Assembly: GCA_014526335.1 (NCBI GenBank)
Contig: JACTAT010000016.1
Coordinates: 4,073,537-4,137,536 of the forward strand
Origin: Chrysaora quinquecirrha
Taxonomy: Eukaryota > Cnidaria > Scyphozoa > Semaeostomeae > Pelagiidae
DNA length: 64,000 nucleotides
Direction of reading: 5' to 3'
Shown: in pieces, positions 1 to 12,553 of the stretch
Position numbering within the stretch: the stretch's first letter is position 1
How the letters are laid out: every line of letters begins with the position of its first letter
Made by a program: the position numbers and the translations under genes
Notes under the pieces: model-generated
Seen by the model: the letters and a program-made list of their open reading frames with translations, nothing else
Databases searched by the model: none
Told to the model about the DNA's origin: nothing

Positions 1-177
1 GTCTATAAAATACATCTTTTCAAAGAGGACTGCCTTTCCTGAAGTGACGGCGATCAAGGCCATTGCACGTTGAAAGAGAAACATGCCGAGCTTGAAAAAA
101 TTTGCAAAAGATTTTGGCAATTAAGAGAAGAGGAAACGATCCATGATAAAGCATAACGAAATACAACAAAAACGTAC

Positions 178-3100
178 CCTTTTTGCACCGGGCTTTTTGC
201 CATCATCAGAATAACGATTGTCGGACTGCAGAGTGAAGATAAGAAATCAGTTGGATAAATAAAAGGGATTAACATATGTGAGCGCATTTCAGGGTGCCTT
301 CCTTTGGGACTTTTATCTCTTCTGAATTCGTAGACTTCGGAGGCTTCCGATTGCAGACGCAGGGACCGCGGAGCCAGGGGGGGCTAGGGGGCTTCAAAAT
401 ACATTTTTGATTTTTAGAAATTATGTTAAATGATGAGCAATCTTTTCCAGGGTGTTTCTGGGTTTGAAAAGGGCGTTGGTCGCATTTATCAAACCCCCTT
501 CAATTGTTCCCCTATATTTTGGCCTCACCGATCGAGAATTACGTCCGCGATCTCTATGCAGACGCCAAGTCTGCGAAATCTTCCAGCTGTTGAGTCAGGA
601 GAGTTTGGAGCCTCAAAAGTCTCCAATTTTCCCGAAAGTTGTCCAAAAGAATGGGCTTTCTTGAAAAACGGAACACTTTTGGAGAAGTTGACCTAGAAAC
701 AATTTCTCTTCGAAATCTTCAAAATCTTCCAGCTCTGGAATCAGGAGAGTTTGAAGCCTCCACAAAGTCTCCAATTTTCCCAAAAGTTATCCAAAGAACG
801 GGCTATCGATCTCTCGGAAGTCTCCAGAAAAAGAAGATGCAGAAGAAGGTCCCCAAAGAGCGCACTGTCACTGCACTTGTAATTGTTTGCATTAATTTCA
901 GTATTTAAGGAGAAATGCTATATATTTAATGTTATGAAAAATGTAAATATAAATGAACGTTTGACAAATCATTCGCGAGAAATAGCTGAATAAGTTTTTT
1001 GTCGAAGAGTGACAATTGCAAGGCTTGTGAAGCCTGGTTGTGTGGGGAAAAATGACTTTCTATTTTATTTACTTTTAAATTTACTTATTAGTTATTTATT
1101 ATCAGATATCAAGTTTTACTTTAGAGCTATTTTACTTTATTGCATCAAGAAATAACTAGAGAAAATCCTGAGTTGCAGAATCAAATTGAAATATGACAAA
1201 AATTTTTTGTCACAGAGTGAAAATTGCAGGGCTTTTATCTAAAGCCAGGTGTGTGAATTGAAGAATATCATCTATTTTACTTGCTTTTTATTACTTTAAC
1301 TTTACTTAATTTCTAGTTTACTTATTGAAAAGATAAATTTTCTATTTTAAAGCTTATTCATTTTTTTGTAACAAGAAATAACTAAAGAAACTCCCGAGTA
1401 ACAGAATGAAACTGAAATATGACAACAATTTTTTCGTTTTAAATTTTTGTTTCTTGCTATAACTTTTCCCATTTTTAACAACGCTTCAAAAACATTGTTT
1501 TCTGTTATTTTAAATAATTTATATTAGAATTAACTTATTATATTATATTTGAATTTACAGGAACTATGAATATTTATAAATGATTTGAGGTGAACGTTCT
1601 GTTATATTTACAAAAGTCCAATAAGAACAATTTTCCAAAGGCAGAAAAATTCATCCTACCAGAAGGTTGTCTCCGGATCTGTCGTAATCTGATTCGGAAA
1701 GAATTGAGCCAATTGAGTCAATTGTGGTGGTGAAACTGTTGGAGAAAAAAAACAGAATTTGTGAGGCAAACACTGGAATGTGAAATATTTAATACCCAGG
1801 ACTTAATAGCATTCATCGAGGCTGTTTCATTGCTTCATAGAAAGCCTTGCAAAATGGGGGTTGACCTCCTAAGGGAACAGTGGGCTAACAAGTTCACCCT
1901 GGTACAGTGCTCTAGCACAAATCCCGATAGTATCATCCAAAGTTACATTTGTAAAAAGGCTGCCAAGGTCGAAGGAACATATGAAAGATCTTCCTGCTGT
2001 ATCGGGCCAGCTAGTTGGTCTTTAAAACACAATGCCAATTCAGCTTCACTTTCTGATTAGTGCATTTCAATCAACATCTAGGTATAAATTCTGCCCTTTT
2101 AAAGTGTTTCTGTCTGTTTCTGATGTTTATACTCTGAGGAGTGTAACAGGAAAAGAGCTTTTTAAATATGTCCAAAAATGTTTCTGCTCTTTCTAGCAAT
2201 TTTGAAATTTTGTAGTGCTCAAAGACTATACAATCAGGTCTATATAAAAACTAGCAGGGTGAGGAGGGCCAGAAGAACAGATAAATGGAAACCTTAAATT
2301 AAATAGACAGCATCATTACCTTTCACTCAATCCATAACTCTCTCTGGGAGGTTGTGCTGGAGCGACATGACCCAACATTGCAATTGTATCCTTTTCCTTT
2401 GACGTCAAACTGCCACCATCTTTGTCACTTAGAAGCTCTTTTATCAGTGAAAGCTGTCTTGCCTTGAAAAGATAAAAAATTGGATAACAAGGGAAAATTC
2501 ACAGGAATAATAGGGTCACATCTAATACTCTTGAGGCTTTCAGAGCTATTTAACCAATTGTGCATTCCATGTAGCCTATGCCAGAGATCTTGGGCGTCTG
2601 AAACTTTATTGGCATACTGGCCTGGATCTTTCAGGAAAACAATAGCCTAGTCTACAATAGATATTGCTTCTTTTGGGCTAAAATCAATTTGGTTGGCATT
2701 TTCTCTGTTGTGGCGGTAACACCAAATGCACCCTGGCTATTAAGGGTATTTACTTTTGGGAATACTATCTCTTTTGAATTCTGAATTTGGTCAACATCTG
2801 TTTTGCCCCCACTTCCTTTTTGACCAAGCTAGCTTTTGCCTAAAACTCAGTTGTTTTGCACAACTCGTTTCTTGCTACTAATTTCTCGTTGCCATTTTAG
2901 ATCAGAGGAAATAACCAGAATTTTCTGGGTGAAATGAAGGTGAAGGTGAAATGGTGTTTTAGCGCCAGTTGCTAGGATCTCAGTAGTAGGTTAACTAATC
3001 CAGACCTCAACCTTGGCTGTTCCGCTAATGTGGCTGGGTTCGATACCTGACCACACTGAGCTCCTGACACCACAAGTCAGCTGGATTATACCACGACAAC

Positions 3101-4842
3101 CCACAGCACCTTCACGAATGAAACATCTTAGAAGGCTGAGCAAATTGGAAGATGGGCAAATTGTGGGGGGATATGACAGAAGCAGATAAAACAGTTAATT
3201 AAATAAAGTACAAAATTGCAAGACTTACAAGGTGGTCAACAGATGCTTCTGCTTTCATGCGTTTTTGTATCTCTCCTTCCAACTGGTTTCTAAAAGAGAA
3301 GTAATTTGCAGTTGTAATTATTTATCATACTTTACATCATTTTGCTTGATTACATCATCTAATTGCCATTGATTTTACTCGAGGCATATGCATTGCAACA
3401 AAGGTAATAATTTGATGCCAGTTCCAATACAAACTCCCTACAAGGCCTTTCTGTGTTGGAAAACAGCTCTCACCCTAGCAAACCTATAATCACTACTGTG
3501 GTGGTAGATTTGCAATATTGTGCTGGGTAATCACTACTGTAGGGGAAGATTTGTGCTACTGTGGTGGTAATTTACTATAATGTGGTAAAAACTTGTATAC
3601 TCTTACCTAGCATGTTTGAAATGGACTTGTAAAGCATCTTTTTCAGCCTGTGAATCAGAAGTTTTTATTGTCAGTGGATATTTAATTATATGAGCTTGAT
3701 TAATTATATGAACAAAACAAAGAATTGCAAAACTCCAGGGGCACAACGGGGGGGCTGGATGAACGCAACCTGTCCTACAGACCCCAAATGGAAATTTCAT
3801 ATTCAAAGGGTAGTGTAGGGTCTTAGTTTTTTTATCCCAATAATTAAGTTGAAAATAGGGACAGGGTTTGAGATTGGGGCCATGTGAGTGATAGTTTCAG
3901 TGTTTTAGGTTTAGGTCTTCAATTCGCAAAGCTTTCAAGCGGTAGGGGTAGTGGTGGTGTAGAGTTTCGGTTTTTTCATTAGCCTTAATCTTCATCTGAT
4001 CTTTTGAACCAAAACTTAATTTGATTTGATTCATTATCATATTAGTTGCATATTAAATTGTGAACTTTGAACACTCGTAAAATCGCTTATACAAGCGCTG
4101 AGATAGTAAAACCTTGCGCCTAGATTAATTTTTGGGTGCTTTAATATGATTTTTGCATCGAAAAATTGATATCTTGCGATTTCAAAAATTTTTCTCTACC
4201 AAAATGATCTATATACAGCAATAGGCTTACAATAGGATAGAACAATAGAAAGGGGCTCTTCCACACTCGAGATCTTTATGAAAAAAGCCATACTCTGCAA
4301 ACACCCCCCCCCCCCCCCATGGTACTGCACATCAGCCAGCATACTCATCAGAGATGCATTCTTATGCCAATCAGTTATCCCCCACCATACTGAATATCTG
4401 CCACTGCACTGTATACACATTGTACATGGTGTGATGATGCTCACCCTCAATTTTGCAATTTGCTGTTTTAGTGTAACATTTTCCTGTTCTGCAGCCAGCC
4501 ATTTAATTCTACATTCTTCTTGATGCTTCACAAATTTCAGGAACTCTGGAAAGAAAAAATCAAAGAACATAATTTTCAATACTTTTTCGACAGAAACATA
4601 TCACTTCTGTGGATTTTTTTAGAGTCTCCCTCCTTATTTCGTTTTAGTCTAAAAACTAGGACTATTGAAAATTTGAATTTGGCAGCTTTTTAGTAATTTG
4701 CTTTGTTGTGAATGGGCCTAAAGCCACCGGTGAGAAACTCGCTAAAATAAAGCATAAAACGCTCACCTCCTTCAATTCCTTCGGTCAAAACACTTGAGCA
4801 GCGAACAAGGTCATCAAAATTCTTAATTATGGACTCAGACAT
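178..4842 (-). CDS. RACGAP1: RACGAP1-like Rho GTPase-activating protein, 5' part (partial)
   Basis: Family role: MgcRacGAP is the centralspindlin subunit that binds a kinesin-6 and controls RhoA/Rac during cytokinesis. Seven coding exons are visible: 4767-4842, 4445-4545, 3607-3647, 3229-3289, 2320-2462, 1660-1735, 178-225. All have GT/AG borders and agreeing phases, giving 182 residues. Residues ~26-110 are a coiled coil that aligns with human RACGAP1 (KHARNQLEGEIQKR versus human KHARNQVDVEIKRR; ARQLSLIKELL versus ERQIQLIREML). Exon 6 has TIDSIGSILSESDYD, matching the human TIDESGSILSDISFD region. The start is the first ATG, giving MSESIIKNFDDLV. The C1 and RhoGAP domains, expected after the seventh exon, are off the left edge. 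Exon 7 rests on splice signals and phase more than on similarity. Identification is confident; the 3' end is absent. Confidence 0.88.
290..860. repeat. Dispersed inverted-repeat element, family R3 (RACGAP1 intron)
   Basis: The stretch carries GGGACTTTTATC.CTTCTGAATTC and phrases such as TTTTGGACAACT and AGAGTTTGGAGCCTC. These recur at 8325-8385, 10310-10565, 16195-16510 and 56395-56480, partly in inverted orientation. I see no coding capacity. It is best read as a non-autonomous DNA element (MITE-like). Boundaries are approximate. Confidence 0.6.
1005..1440. repeat. Two-copy tandem duplication of ~210 bp (RACGAP1 intron)
   Basis: The block from about 1005 to 1200 is repeated, diverged, from about 1210 to 1440. 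Both copies start with GAGTGA.AATTGCA.GGCTT, pass through AT-rich ATTTTACTT runs and end in CAAGAAATAACTA.AGAAA and TGAAATATGACAA. No protein is encoded. It is simple intronic duplication. Confidence 0.6.
2062..2240. repeat. Dispersed repeat, family R4
   Basis: It contains GTCTGTTTCTGATGTTTATACTCTGAGGA-like text followed by AGCTTTTTAAATATGTCCAAAAATGTTTCTG. The same order recurs near 9875-10050, 23500-23640, 37490-37790, 41930-42105 and 47590-47650. It is a non-coding dispersed element of unknown class; edges are approximate. Confidence 0.55.
2935..3115 (+). repeat. SINE-like dispersed repeat, copy 1
   Basis: It shares a long near-identical stretch with 29758-29925, both starting GAAGGTGAAATGGTGT and running through GATCTCAGTAGTAGGTTAAC. 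This copy includes GGGTTCGATACC, which resembles an RNA polymerase III B box, so a tRNA-derived SINE is possible. I could not confirm an A box or a tail. Confidence 0.45.
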
Positions 4843-6619
4843 GACTGCTTTAGCGTTGTAAAATCATATATTTTTGGATTAAAACTTTCGACTACAGCGC
4901 CATGACACAACTTTTCCGTTAAATTCGCGCCGTTCGAAATATTAGCCAATAGAATTGCTCGACAAGCCCGCGGTTTCTCTGCGGGAAACACACCCGACAC
5001 GCAGGGAGTGGTTTCAGACTTCGAATACGCAACAAGAACGAAGGATTTGGCGGGAAAAACACGAATGGTTATATTTTCCTGTAACCCATCGTGTCGTGTA
5101 TGTTTAATTTCTCGCACGTACACTCTTTCCGTAACATACACTTACCCGGTTCGACTCCTTCCGATAGCACGCCAGCAGTTCGCACCAAAAAGTCAAAACA
5201 ACTTGTCACCTCTTGGACATTCTGAGTGCCCGTTTTCGGAACGAATTTGCTGTTATGTCCTTTCTTCATAATATTCCTTTTAAAACTTTGAACAATTAAA
5301 ACTTTTCTGTGATAAAAGCTAGGAGCTTGAAGCCTTAAAGATATAATTTGAAACTGTAGGCCTAATTTGTGCAAAGAAAAGTCCTCTACCAGACCCCTTG
5401 CTTCTGTCTCCTGGACAAACTTGAAATAAAATAAAACTCAAGTCGCTCGCGCTTTGAGTTGATAAAAGAAAATCAAACGGTTTTTCTAGTCCCATTGGAG
5501 TTACGAAAAAATGCTGCTATGTTGTCAGAGATGCGAGAAAACACCGTTGGGAAATTGATACAAAGAGCAGAATATGCAGAGGTACAGATGAAGACAAAAA
5601 GAAAGTATTCGTATTTTCTTTATTGCGCTTTGCTAATGAAAGATGCTAACAAACAACCGCTTACACCGAGAAAACCTTTCCTTCATGCAAGGATCTCTCA
5701 TCTCATTCACACCAGTTCACACCGGAACGAATGCATGCCGTTTCAATTCATTCCGTTCTTTTTGTGGTACGCTCAGGGGCTGCGTTCACAAGGGAACAAT
5801 TCAGATCGCATCCTTCTGTTAAAGTTGATCAAATTTTTATAAAGCGCTTTGAGAGATTGATACGACCAGGACGACAGGTGTGATCACCTACAAAACCGAG
5901 AGACGATTCACTCCTTCAAAATCTCGTATACCCTAGCAAGAAAAGCTATTGTTTTCACAGAAATCCCTGGGAAATCCTTTTGTCGCCTTTCCTTTTGTCG
6001 CCCTTTGTTTCCATAAAAATTTCGTACACCGTTTTGAAGAGCGAATTTCCCCTCGCAAAACAAGAGGTTACAAGTTCGAAACCTGTCCTTGTCGTAACCA
6101 TCCTGCTCGAATCCAGCGTCAGAAAAAATTACGCTCACCGAGGTCGGAGGAAGGCCAGTTGGAACAAACACCCTGATGCCACACCTAAATTACGGCTGTT
6201 TTTCTTTGTTAAGTAAGGAATAATTTTTCTTTGATGGTACGAAGACAATGAAATCATTTCCTAACTATTGACTTTATTAAACGGTTTAAAAATGCATACA
6301 GGATTGTGATTGCAAACGATCTATTGGGTACTTTGTAACTATTATTTACTTAGTAAGTAAACTTTCAAGTCATACAATATAAAGTATCATTAAGTATCGC
6401 TGTCTTTCAGTTCAATATTATGTTGGCACAAAGCCTTACTTCTCCAAGAACCGTACCTCAATGTGACAACAGGTTGCATGACCAATTGCCAATTGTCCCA
6501 AACTTGTCATACTATAATAGCTTGCGATAGTAGCAGCATGAAGCGACAACAGCCGATGATCGCATGTAACAATCAGACTCTAAAGCTCTTCAGAGTAATC
6601 GCTCGGCTTTTATCGTCTT
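4843..6619. other. Intergenic region between ZNF830 3' end and RACGAP1 start
   Basis: This 1.8 kb separates the stop of the upstream same-strand ZNF830-like gene from the RACGAP1-like start codon, so it should hold the RACGAP1 promoter. Several short open frames of 75-127 codons occur on both strands, but none shows recognisable similarity or splice-supported extension. I see no TATA box worth calling. Confidence 0.5.
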
Positions 6620-9600
6620 CTACGCCTTCTTCGCCCGCCAATTCAATATATCGTCGATTTGTTCTTCTGAATCGCTGTCACTTTCATCGTCCTTCTCAGA
6701 AACGTCTTGTTGTTTCTTGGGGGCTTCCGTCATTTTCTCGCGACGTTCTTTCAGCTTGGAGACTCGAGCAACGTACTGTCTGCGTGGAAAATTGGACAGC
6801 GGTCGGTTAATAATGCCATGCACGTCACATGTAGAACATTCTTTGATTTCATGTGAATACAAATGAAAAAATAGTGAATCAACAGCCCAGAGAGAAACAT
6901 ATTATATAGCAATAATGTTACGAATTTGCATAATTTGCCATACTCTTAGACTAGACTTACTACAATCGCTGTTGCTATAGTTCGCTCTTGCTCTCTCCAC
7001 ACATCACTACCCTATCCAACTATGATAAGGGAAACCAACCAGGTTTCTATGTATGACTCTTAGAGGTTGTTGTTGCTGTTTCCGAGGAGTAGGACGAAGG
7101 CTTGACAGCGACAGAAAGGTTCTACTGAATCAACGTTATAGCGGATACTTATGTTGTCAAATGCATCAAAAGGTACAGCGGGAATTACTTCTAATAATGA
7201 AAGATCAACATAAGAAATTCTTACTTGAGAGCTGTATATTCCGTTAAATCTTTCTCAACTTTAAATTCTTCCTCTTCCTCGGCTTGTAAATCTTCAGAAA
7301 CCTTGAAAAATAAACGTTTAAGTTAACAAAAGTAAGCTAAAGTAAACTAAAGTAAACAAAAGTAAACTAAAGTAAGCCAAAGTGAACCAAAGTAAACGAA
7401 AGGAAATTCAAGTAGACCAAAGTAAACCAAAGCAAGCCGAAGAAAATAAAATCAAACCAAAGTAAACCAATTAAACCTAAGTAACCAAAGTAAATCTAAG
7501 TAAACCAAAGTAAACCAAAGTCAACCAAAGTAAACCAAAGCAGACCGAAGAAAATAAAATCAACCCAAAGTAAACCAATTAAACCTAAGTAACCAAAGTA
7601 AATCTAAGTAAACCAAAGTAAACCAAAAAAGCCAATGTAAACAAAGGTAAACCCAAGTAAACCAAATTAAACTAAAGTAAACTCAAGTACACTACAGCAA
7701 ATAGAAGTAATCAAGTAAATCAAATTAAACTAGCGGCAACCAAAGTAAACCAAAGTAAATCTAAGTAAACCAAAGTAAACCAAATAAAACCAAAGTTAAC
7801 CAAGGTAAACCCAAGTCAACCAAAGTAAACTAAAGCAAACTCAAGTAAACTGAAGTAAACAAAAGGAAACTAAAGTAATCCAAAGTAAACCAAAGTAAAC
7901 CAAAGTAAACTAAAGTAAACGAAAGTAAACTAAAGTAAACCAAAGTAAACTTAAGTAAACTAAAGTAAAATATAGAAAACTAAAAACTAAATAAAACTTT
8001 GTCGCATTCAATTACCTTTGTTTCGGTTGCAATCATTTTTTGAAACTCTTCCCATTCTTCTTCTTGTTTGTCTACATATTCAACTTTTCTTGCCTGAAAA
8101 TTAAACAGAACTCACAGTTCACGACATTGTAGTCTAAGCCTACCGAATCTATGGCCGAAATAATTTTATGGAGGAATCACAAGAGGCCAGAACAGGACAG
8201 TATGCTTAGGTAGAGGACATAGAACCAGTGTGGCTTTGCTGGATGAGGACGATTCGAGCACGAGTAAGTTGTTCTGATCTGAAAAGGGTATCGTTTTAAG
8301 AAAAGGGTGCATTTTGGACAATCTGTTTTCTGCAGACCCTCAAAATTCTGGAGACCCTCCAAGAGCTTGGCCTCAAAATAGGGTATCAATCAAAGTAATA
8401 AATACAAATTGATACAGAGAAAAGGCCACGAACTGCAGACTGTCCCGTCGGATCTTTCGATTCTTGCGGCGAATAAAGTAAAATAAAAGTGAGGCAGTAA
8501 CGCTGCAAAGCGACGAGAAAACGAAGCAAAAAAGACGAATTTTTTTATACTAAAATTTCGCCCCGGCATTCAGGGCTTCATCAGAGTAATAAACGAATAA
8601 AATATTTTACAGAAATTCAAACTTGGTGGTTGATTGTGATTGGTGGAGCTCAGTGGGTGGTGTGTAGATGACGTAATAGTGGATGAAGTTGTAAGGTGAA
8701 ATGTAAAGAGGCGGACAGGAAAGCACAGGATGAGATGAAATTCGAAGGAAGTAAATAAAATAGATGGAACTGGTTTGGACAGAGGGTATTTATGGATATG
8801 AGTAATTAATAATTACTGATATAGTTAGCTGTTAAAAAAATAAGTAAAAAAGACTGGGTTAGCGGTCTGTAGTTCTGTTAAGTCCGTTAGGTGCAAGAGA
8901 GTTAGCCAAGCCAATGAAGTATTGTTCTTTGGCTCGTTTAACACTCTCTCGTTTGTCATACAAACAAAGGTTTGTCAATAAATACAAACCTTTGCATCCA
9001 ATTTGGCATCGTCGAAAAATCCCTCAGGAAGTAATTCAGAGATCTTTTTGGAGCTGCTAGGATTCGTTGAGGCGCTGGAATGAAATTATAAAATACTGAT
9101 TCCTAATTATTACGTCACGCCTGATGTCATCTAAATGCTATCATCTGATATAAATAATTCAAGGCGATTTCATATTGTTGCTAGAAAGCAGTTTAGCGAT
9201 CGCCAGGAGCGGATACCTTCCAACATGGAAAAAATTAGTGTTAGGCCCTAGCCAAACGATCAAATATTGTTCGTCAAACATTTGAGATTCGCTTGGGAAG
9301 CAATGTTTGACTGTCTGGCCATTTCGCAAAATAATGATTCACAAGCGGACTGATTTTTGAAAAACTTTCTCCCCTGTGACAAGCTAAAAATGTTTGACGA
9401 GCAATTTTTTGCAACGAGTTTTCCAAACGGAAAATTTTGTTTGATCGTTTGACCACGGCCTTAGTGTTTATCTCTTTAGGTATTATTATCATTAGCGAAT
9501 ACTCTAAGACCTTAGCGTTAGGGTTAAGTATTGCAACGCTTAGATAGGCGTAGGGGTTAGTGTCCGTGATAGTGTTAGGCTTTCTATCGAGAAATAGGTT

Positions 9601-12553
9601 CAGTTGAAAGACAAACATTAGGACTGAGTGTAACGAGGTAAGGTTAATGATACAGCTGATGCTAATATAGGCGATATCATTCTGGGAGGGTCTCCTGTCC
9701 TTTTAAATGCACGTGTACCTACCTTTCTTGTTTTTCATTAGAACATCCTGATACAGTAGATGGTTCTGAAGGCTTTGATTGACTCGAAGAAGGCTTTGGT
9801 TGACTGGAAGAAGGCTGCTCGACTGGTGAAGAAGACGTATCAAAAAAATCTGCAACAAGGAGAATTAACATTCAGTGATTGGTGCATTTCGATCCGCATC
9901 TGGATATAAATTTTGCCTTAGTCAATTGTTTCGGTCTGTTTCTGACGTTTATACTAGGAGCAACTTGAGATGAAAAAAGCATTTAAGTATGTCCAAAGGT
10001 TTTTCCGCAATTTTGAAGTTTTGTACAACTCAAAGACTAAACTTCTTTTGGACGGTAGGGCAGGCTAAGGTTAGTTTCTTAGTTAAGGCTCTATTTCAAA
10101 GTTAGCTAGGCTACGTAGTTTTTTAAATTAAGTTTCTTAAAAGAAGGTTTATTATACGATTCATTTACAATAAATACCTGCAGGCAAAGCACTGTTGTTT
10201 GGCATACTCTTTTTTATCGTTCCAGATTCGGCATCACCTGAATAAAAGACAAAGTAAATTCCAAAAGTTGCTTTCGAGCGTCGAAAGTTATCGTATAATA
10301 TCTTCCTTTTCTGGAGACTTCGGAGAGATGGAAAGCCCGTTCTTTTGGACAACTCTCGGGAAATTCAGAGATTTTGGAGGCTCCAAACTCTCCTGACTCC
10401 AGAGCTGGAAGATTTCACGTACTTCGCAGAGAAATGTTTTCCAAGTTAACTCCCCTAAAGTCTTCTATTTTTGAGAAAGTAAGTTTTTGGCGTCTGGAAT
10501 CTCTCTAAGCCTCTAAGCCTACTTTTTTTAGAACTCAGAAGTGATAAAAGTCCCAAGAGAACCCAGCCTGAATTTGTGAGAGTCTTAAATTTTCTCATCA
10601 CCTTTTTCTAATTGGGCATTATTTCTTAACATTTTTTGAAAGTTTTCACAATCAAATAGAGTCACTAGATGCATATAACAAATTCGGATATTTTTCTAAT
10701 CTTTGACTATTTGTGGAGAGGGGCAAGCACTGGCTTTGACAAGAGCATTGTTTTCTTCTTTTGTGTTCAAGCAAAAGATTGCTGTTCTTTAAAAAAGGTG
10801 ACTGTAGGGAAAGGAAACACTCAGTATAACCTTTCTTGTGTCCAGCGATTTATTAACATTTCATATTTCCCCTCTGTTTCATGGGTTCAGCGTTTGATTT
10901 CAACTGGCACACTGGGTGAGAAGTTAAGGATAGAAGTTTTAAATGAATGTTAATGTAGAGCAAAATATTACCATTTGGTTTATTCTGGAGCTCCTCTTTT
11001 GACAGGCTTATCTAAATTGAAAATAACTCCAATAAGAGCAAACAGTTTACAATTTCCAAAAAACTAATATGTTAATTTGCCACAAAAAGATTGTTTTTGT
11101 GTGAAAGCTTGTTATAGTTCAAGCATGAAGCGTTCTGCTAACATTCAAAGTAGTTTTAAATCGCCCACCTGCCTGACCCTAGCAAGGACAGCAATTTGAC
11201 CACCCACCTGTCAAATGCTCATGACCAGGACTAAAAAATGTGGGTCACATGTTTAGTATTTTGAACAATGAAGTACCCCTCCCCTAGACTCATTACCTGA
11301 GTCCCAGTCAATAGTCATCCCCCCTGAATCCAAGGCAAACACTAAAATGAGATCATTCACACTAGAGTGGTGGAAGGGTAGTTTGAGCATCCAGTAGTTC
11401 AATTCAATAGCTCAGCTAAGTCTACCCCTCTCCCAGGCATAGAGATTTTCAAAATGAATTACCTGGTCATGTTTTCTCTTCATGGCAGAGGCTGGACTAA
11501 CCTGCTGAAAAAGAAATATAAAGTCTTAAAATTAATTTCCAGACAAAATTCAAACCTTCTATCATCAATTACAGTAAAGAAAAACAGAACATAAGCAAGT
11601 AGCAGGGTACCCCAGATACTTTTGTCGTTAAACTTGATGACTTTATTGCACTTGTTCCTTTAGATTTCAAGTCTGCAACAGCCTGTAAATGGATAATTCA
11701 ATTAGAATACAGAAGTTATAAGATATGCTCTCAAAGCTGTTGAATTCAAATTAGCAAAGTATATTTTCACCTCCTTATGTTTCTTGCTCTGAAGATGAGG
11801 AACCCAAAGTATATCACTTTTCAACGGTATATTGCAAACCACACATGATAACTGGCCAATATTGCTATACTTAGAGAATGTTAAGGAATAATACGCAAAT
11901 GGTAAAAGTACTTAACACTACACTTTATCCTGTACTTTCTTACCAGATTGAAAAGTTATCCATGTACTACGCATAGCTGAGTGGAGGGGGGGAGGCAACA
12001 TTTGCCCTTTTGATCATAGCGTAGATAGATTTTGCATATGGTTTTCATGTCATAAATATTTGTTTGGCGCTTGTATGCCCAGCCCTTATTTAATTTGAAC
12101 ATATCTTTTTGCCCTCCATTCATTGTTTGACCTCTGGCTTTGCCCAGTGACGTAGATAAAAGATGGAATAAGGGGCAGTCAGGGGGTACCACATCCTTTT
12201 GTCCAAGCTCAATGTTGGATGTCTGGCTACACATGGGCCTGGCTGGAAAACGTTTCACTCGCAGCAATGATTTAAAAAAAAATCCCTCGACTTGCATCCT
12301 CGAAAGTGAAGTCTCGCACATGTTACAAAAGGTTGCCATTGTTGGCGGCTTTTTACTTGCACCTCAGTTTTTGAGGTTTCTCGCAGCTCCAGCAAAGGAC
12401 TGAAATGAAAAAGTAGGCCTAAAAATGGTAGGCACGGTACGGTGCCAGAATCAGAATACGCAAGTTCAGAAAAGGATATCTTGCAAGAGGATGGTCGATT
12501 CTTTTCTTTGATTGTTGTTCTTTTAGTTTTCTCAATCCCAACTTGGCATTCAT
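6620..12553 (-). CDS. ZNF830: ZNF830/CCDC16-like zinc finger protein
   Basis: Family knowledge: ZNF830 is a nuclear C2H2-type zinc-finger and coiled-coil protein linked to pre-mRNA splicing complexes and genome stability. Eleven exons: 12480-12553, 11771-11870, 11620-11682, 11463-11504, 10972-11011, 10178-10237, 9723-9849, 8990-9074, 8016-8093, 7225-7301, 6620-6779. They sum to 906 nt, 301 residues. The N-terminal KKRIDHPLARYS is followed by a zinc finger (GQLSCVVCNIPLKSDILW, then HLQSKKH), matching human GQLSCALCNTPVKSELLW. The hallmark LLPEGFFDDAKLDAK matches human ALPEGFFDDPEVDAR. EEEWEEFQKMI and the acidic tail ending DDILNWRAKKA match the human C-terminus. An in-frame stop precedes the chosen ATG. 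Intron 1 has minor-spliceosome signals. All other introns are GT-AG. Confidence 0.9.
7318..7985. repeat. Minisatellite of ~10-bp AAGTAAACCA units (ZNF830 intron 9)
   Basis: About 670 bp of degenerate tandem AAGTAAACCA/AAGTAAACTA units fill most of intron 9 between exons ending at 8016 and starting at 7301. There is a longer higher-order repeat inside: the phrase with AATAAAATCA, CCAATTAAACCTAAGTAACC occurs twice ~110 bp apart. No coding content. Confidence 0.9.
8440..8760 (-). mobile_element. Retroelement fragment with hammerhead-like motif
   Basis: On the minus strand, 8584-8555 reads CTGATGA, then a possible GCCC/GGGC stem with loop, then GAAAT. This is the order of a hammerhead ribozyme core. 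A related copy with a damaged core is at 50807-50840. Such motifs are known from Penelope-like elements and other retroelements. No reverse transcriptase frame is present, so this is a fragment; limits are approximate. Confidence 0.4.
9240..9466. repeat. MITE-like element, family R1 (ZNF830 intron 7)
   Basis: Terminal inverted repeats: the left end reads TTAGGCCCTAGCCAAACGAT and the right end, reversed, reads CTAAGGCCGTGGTCAAACGA. Internal text repeats the CAAACATTTGA / CAATGTTTGAC theme on both strands. The same family is found at 13290-13525, 22510-22745, 30278-30633, 32351-32642, 32863-33150, 33160-33355, 36310-36580 and 45060-45335. No transposase is encoded. Confidence 0.7.
10310..10565. 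repeat. Dispersed inverted-repeat element, family R3
   Basis: It carries CTGGAGACTTCGGAGAG, TTCTTTTGGACAACTCTCGG and, at its right side, CTCAGAAGTGATAAAAGTCCC, the reverse of the end seen near 300. It lies in ZNF830 intron 5, just upstream of exon 6. Non-coding. Confidence 0.6.

Noticed and set aside
1761..2060. 99-codon plus-strand frame downstream of RACGAP1 exon 6
   Set aside because: It runs into an R4 repeat, has no recognisable domain, and lies in an intron of the minus-strand gene.
5459..5842. 127-codon plus-strand frame between RACGAP1 and ZNF830
   Set aside because: There is no recognisable similarity, the composition is like surrounding non-coding DNA, and I found no supported exon partners.
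7318..7985. Possible CRISPR-like regular array
   Set aside because: Units are ~10 bp, contiguous and degenerate with no spacers, in an intron of a eukaryotic gene.
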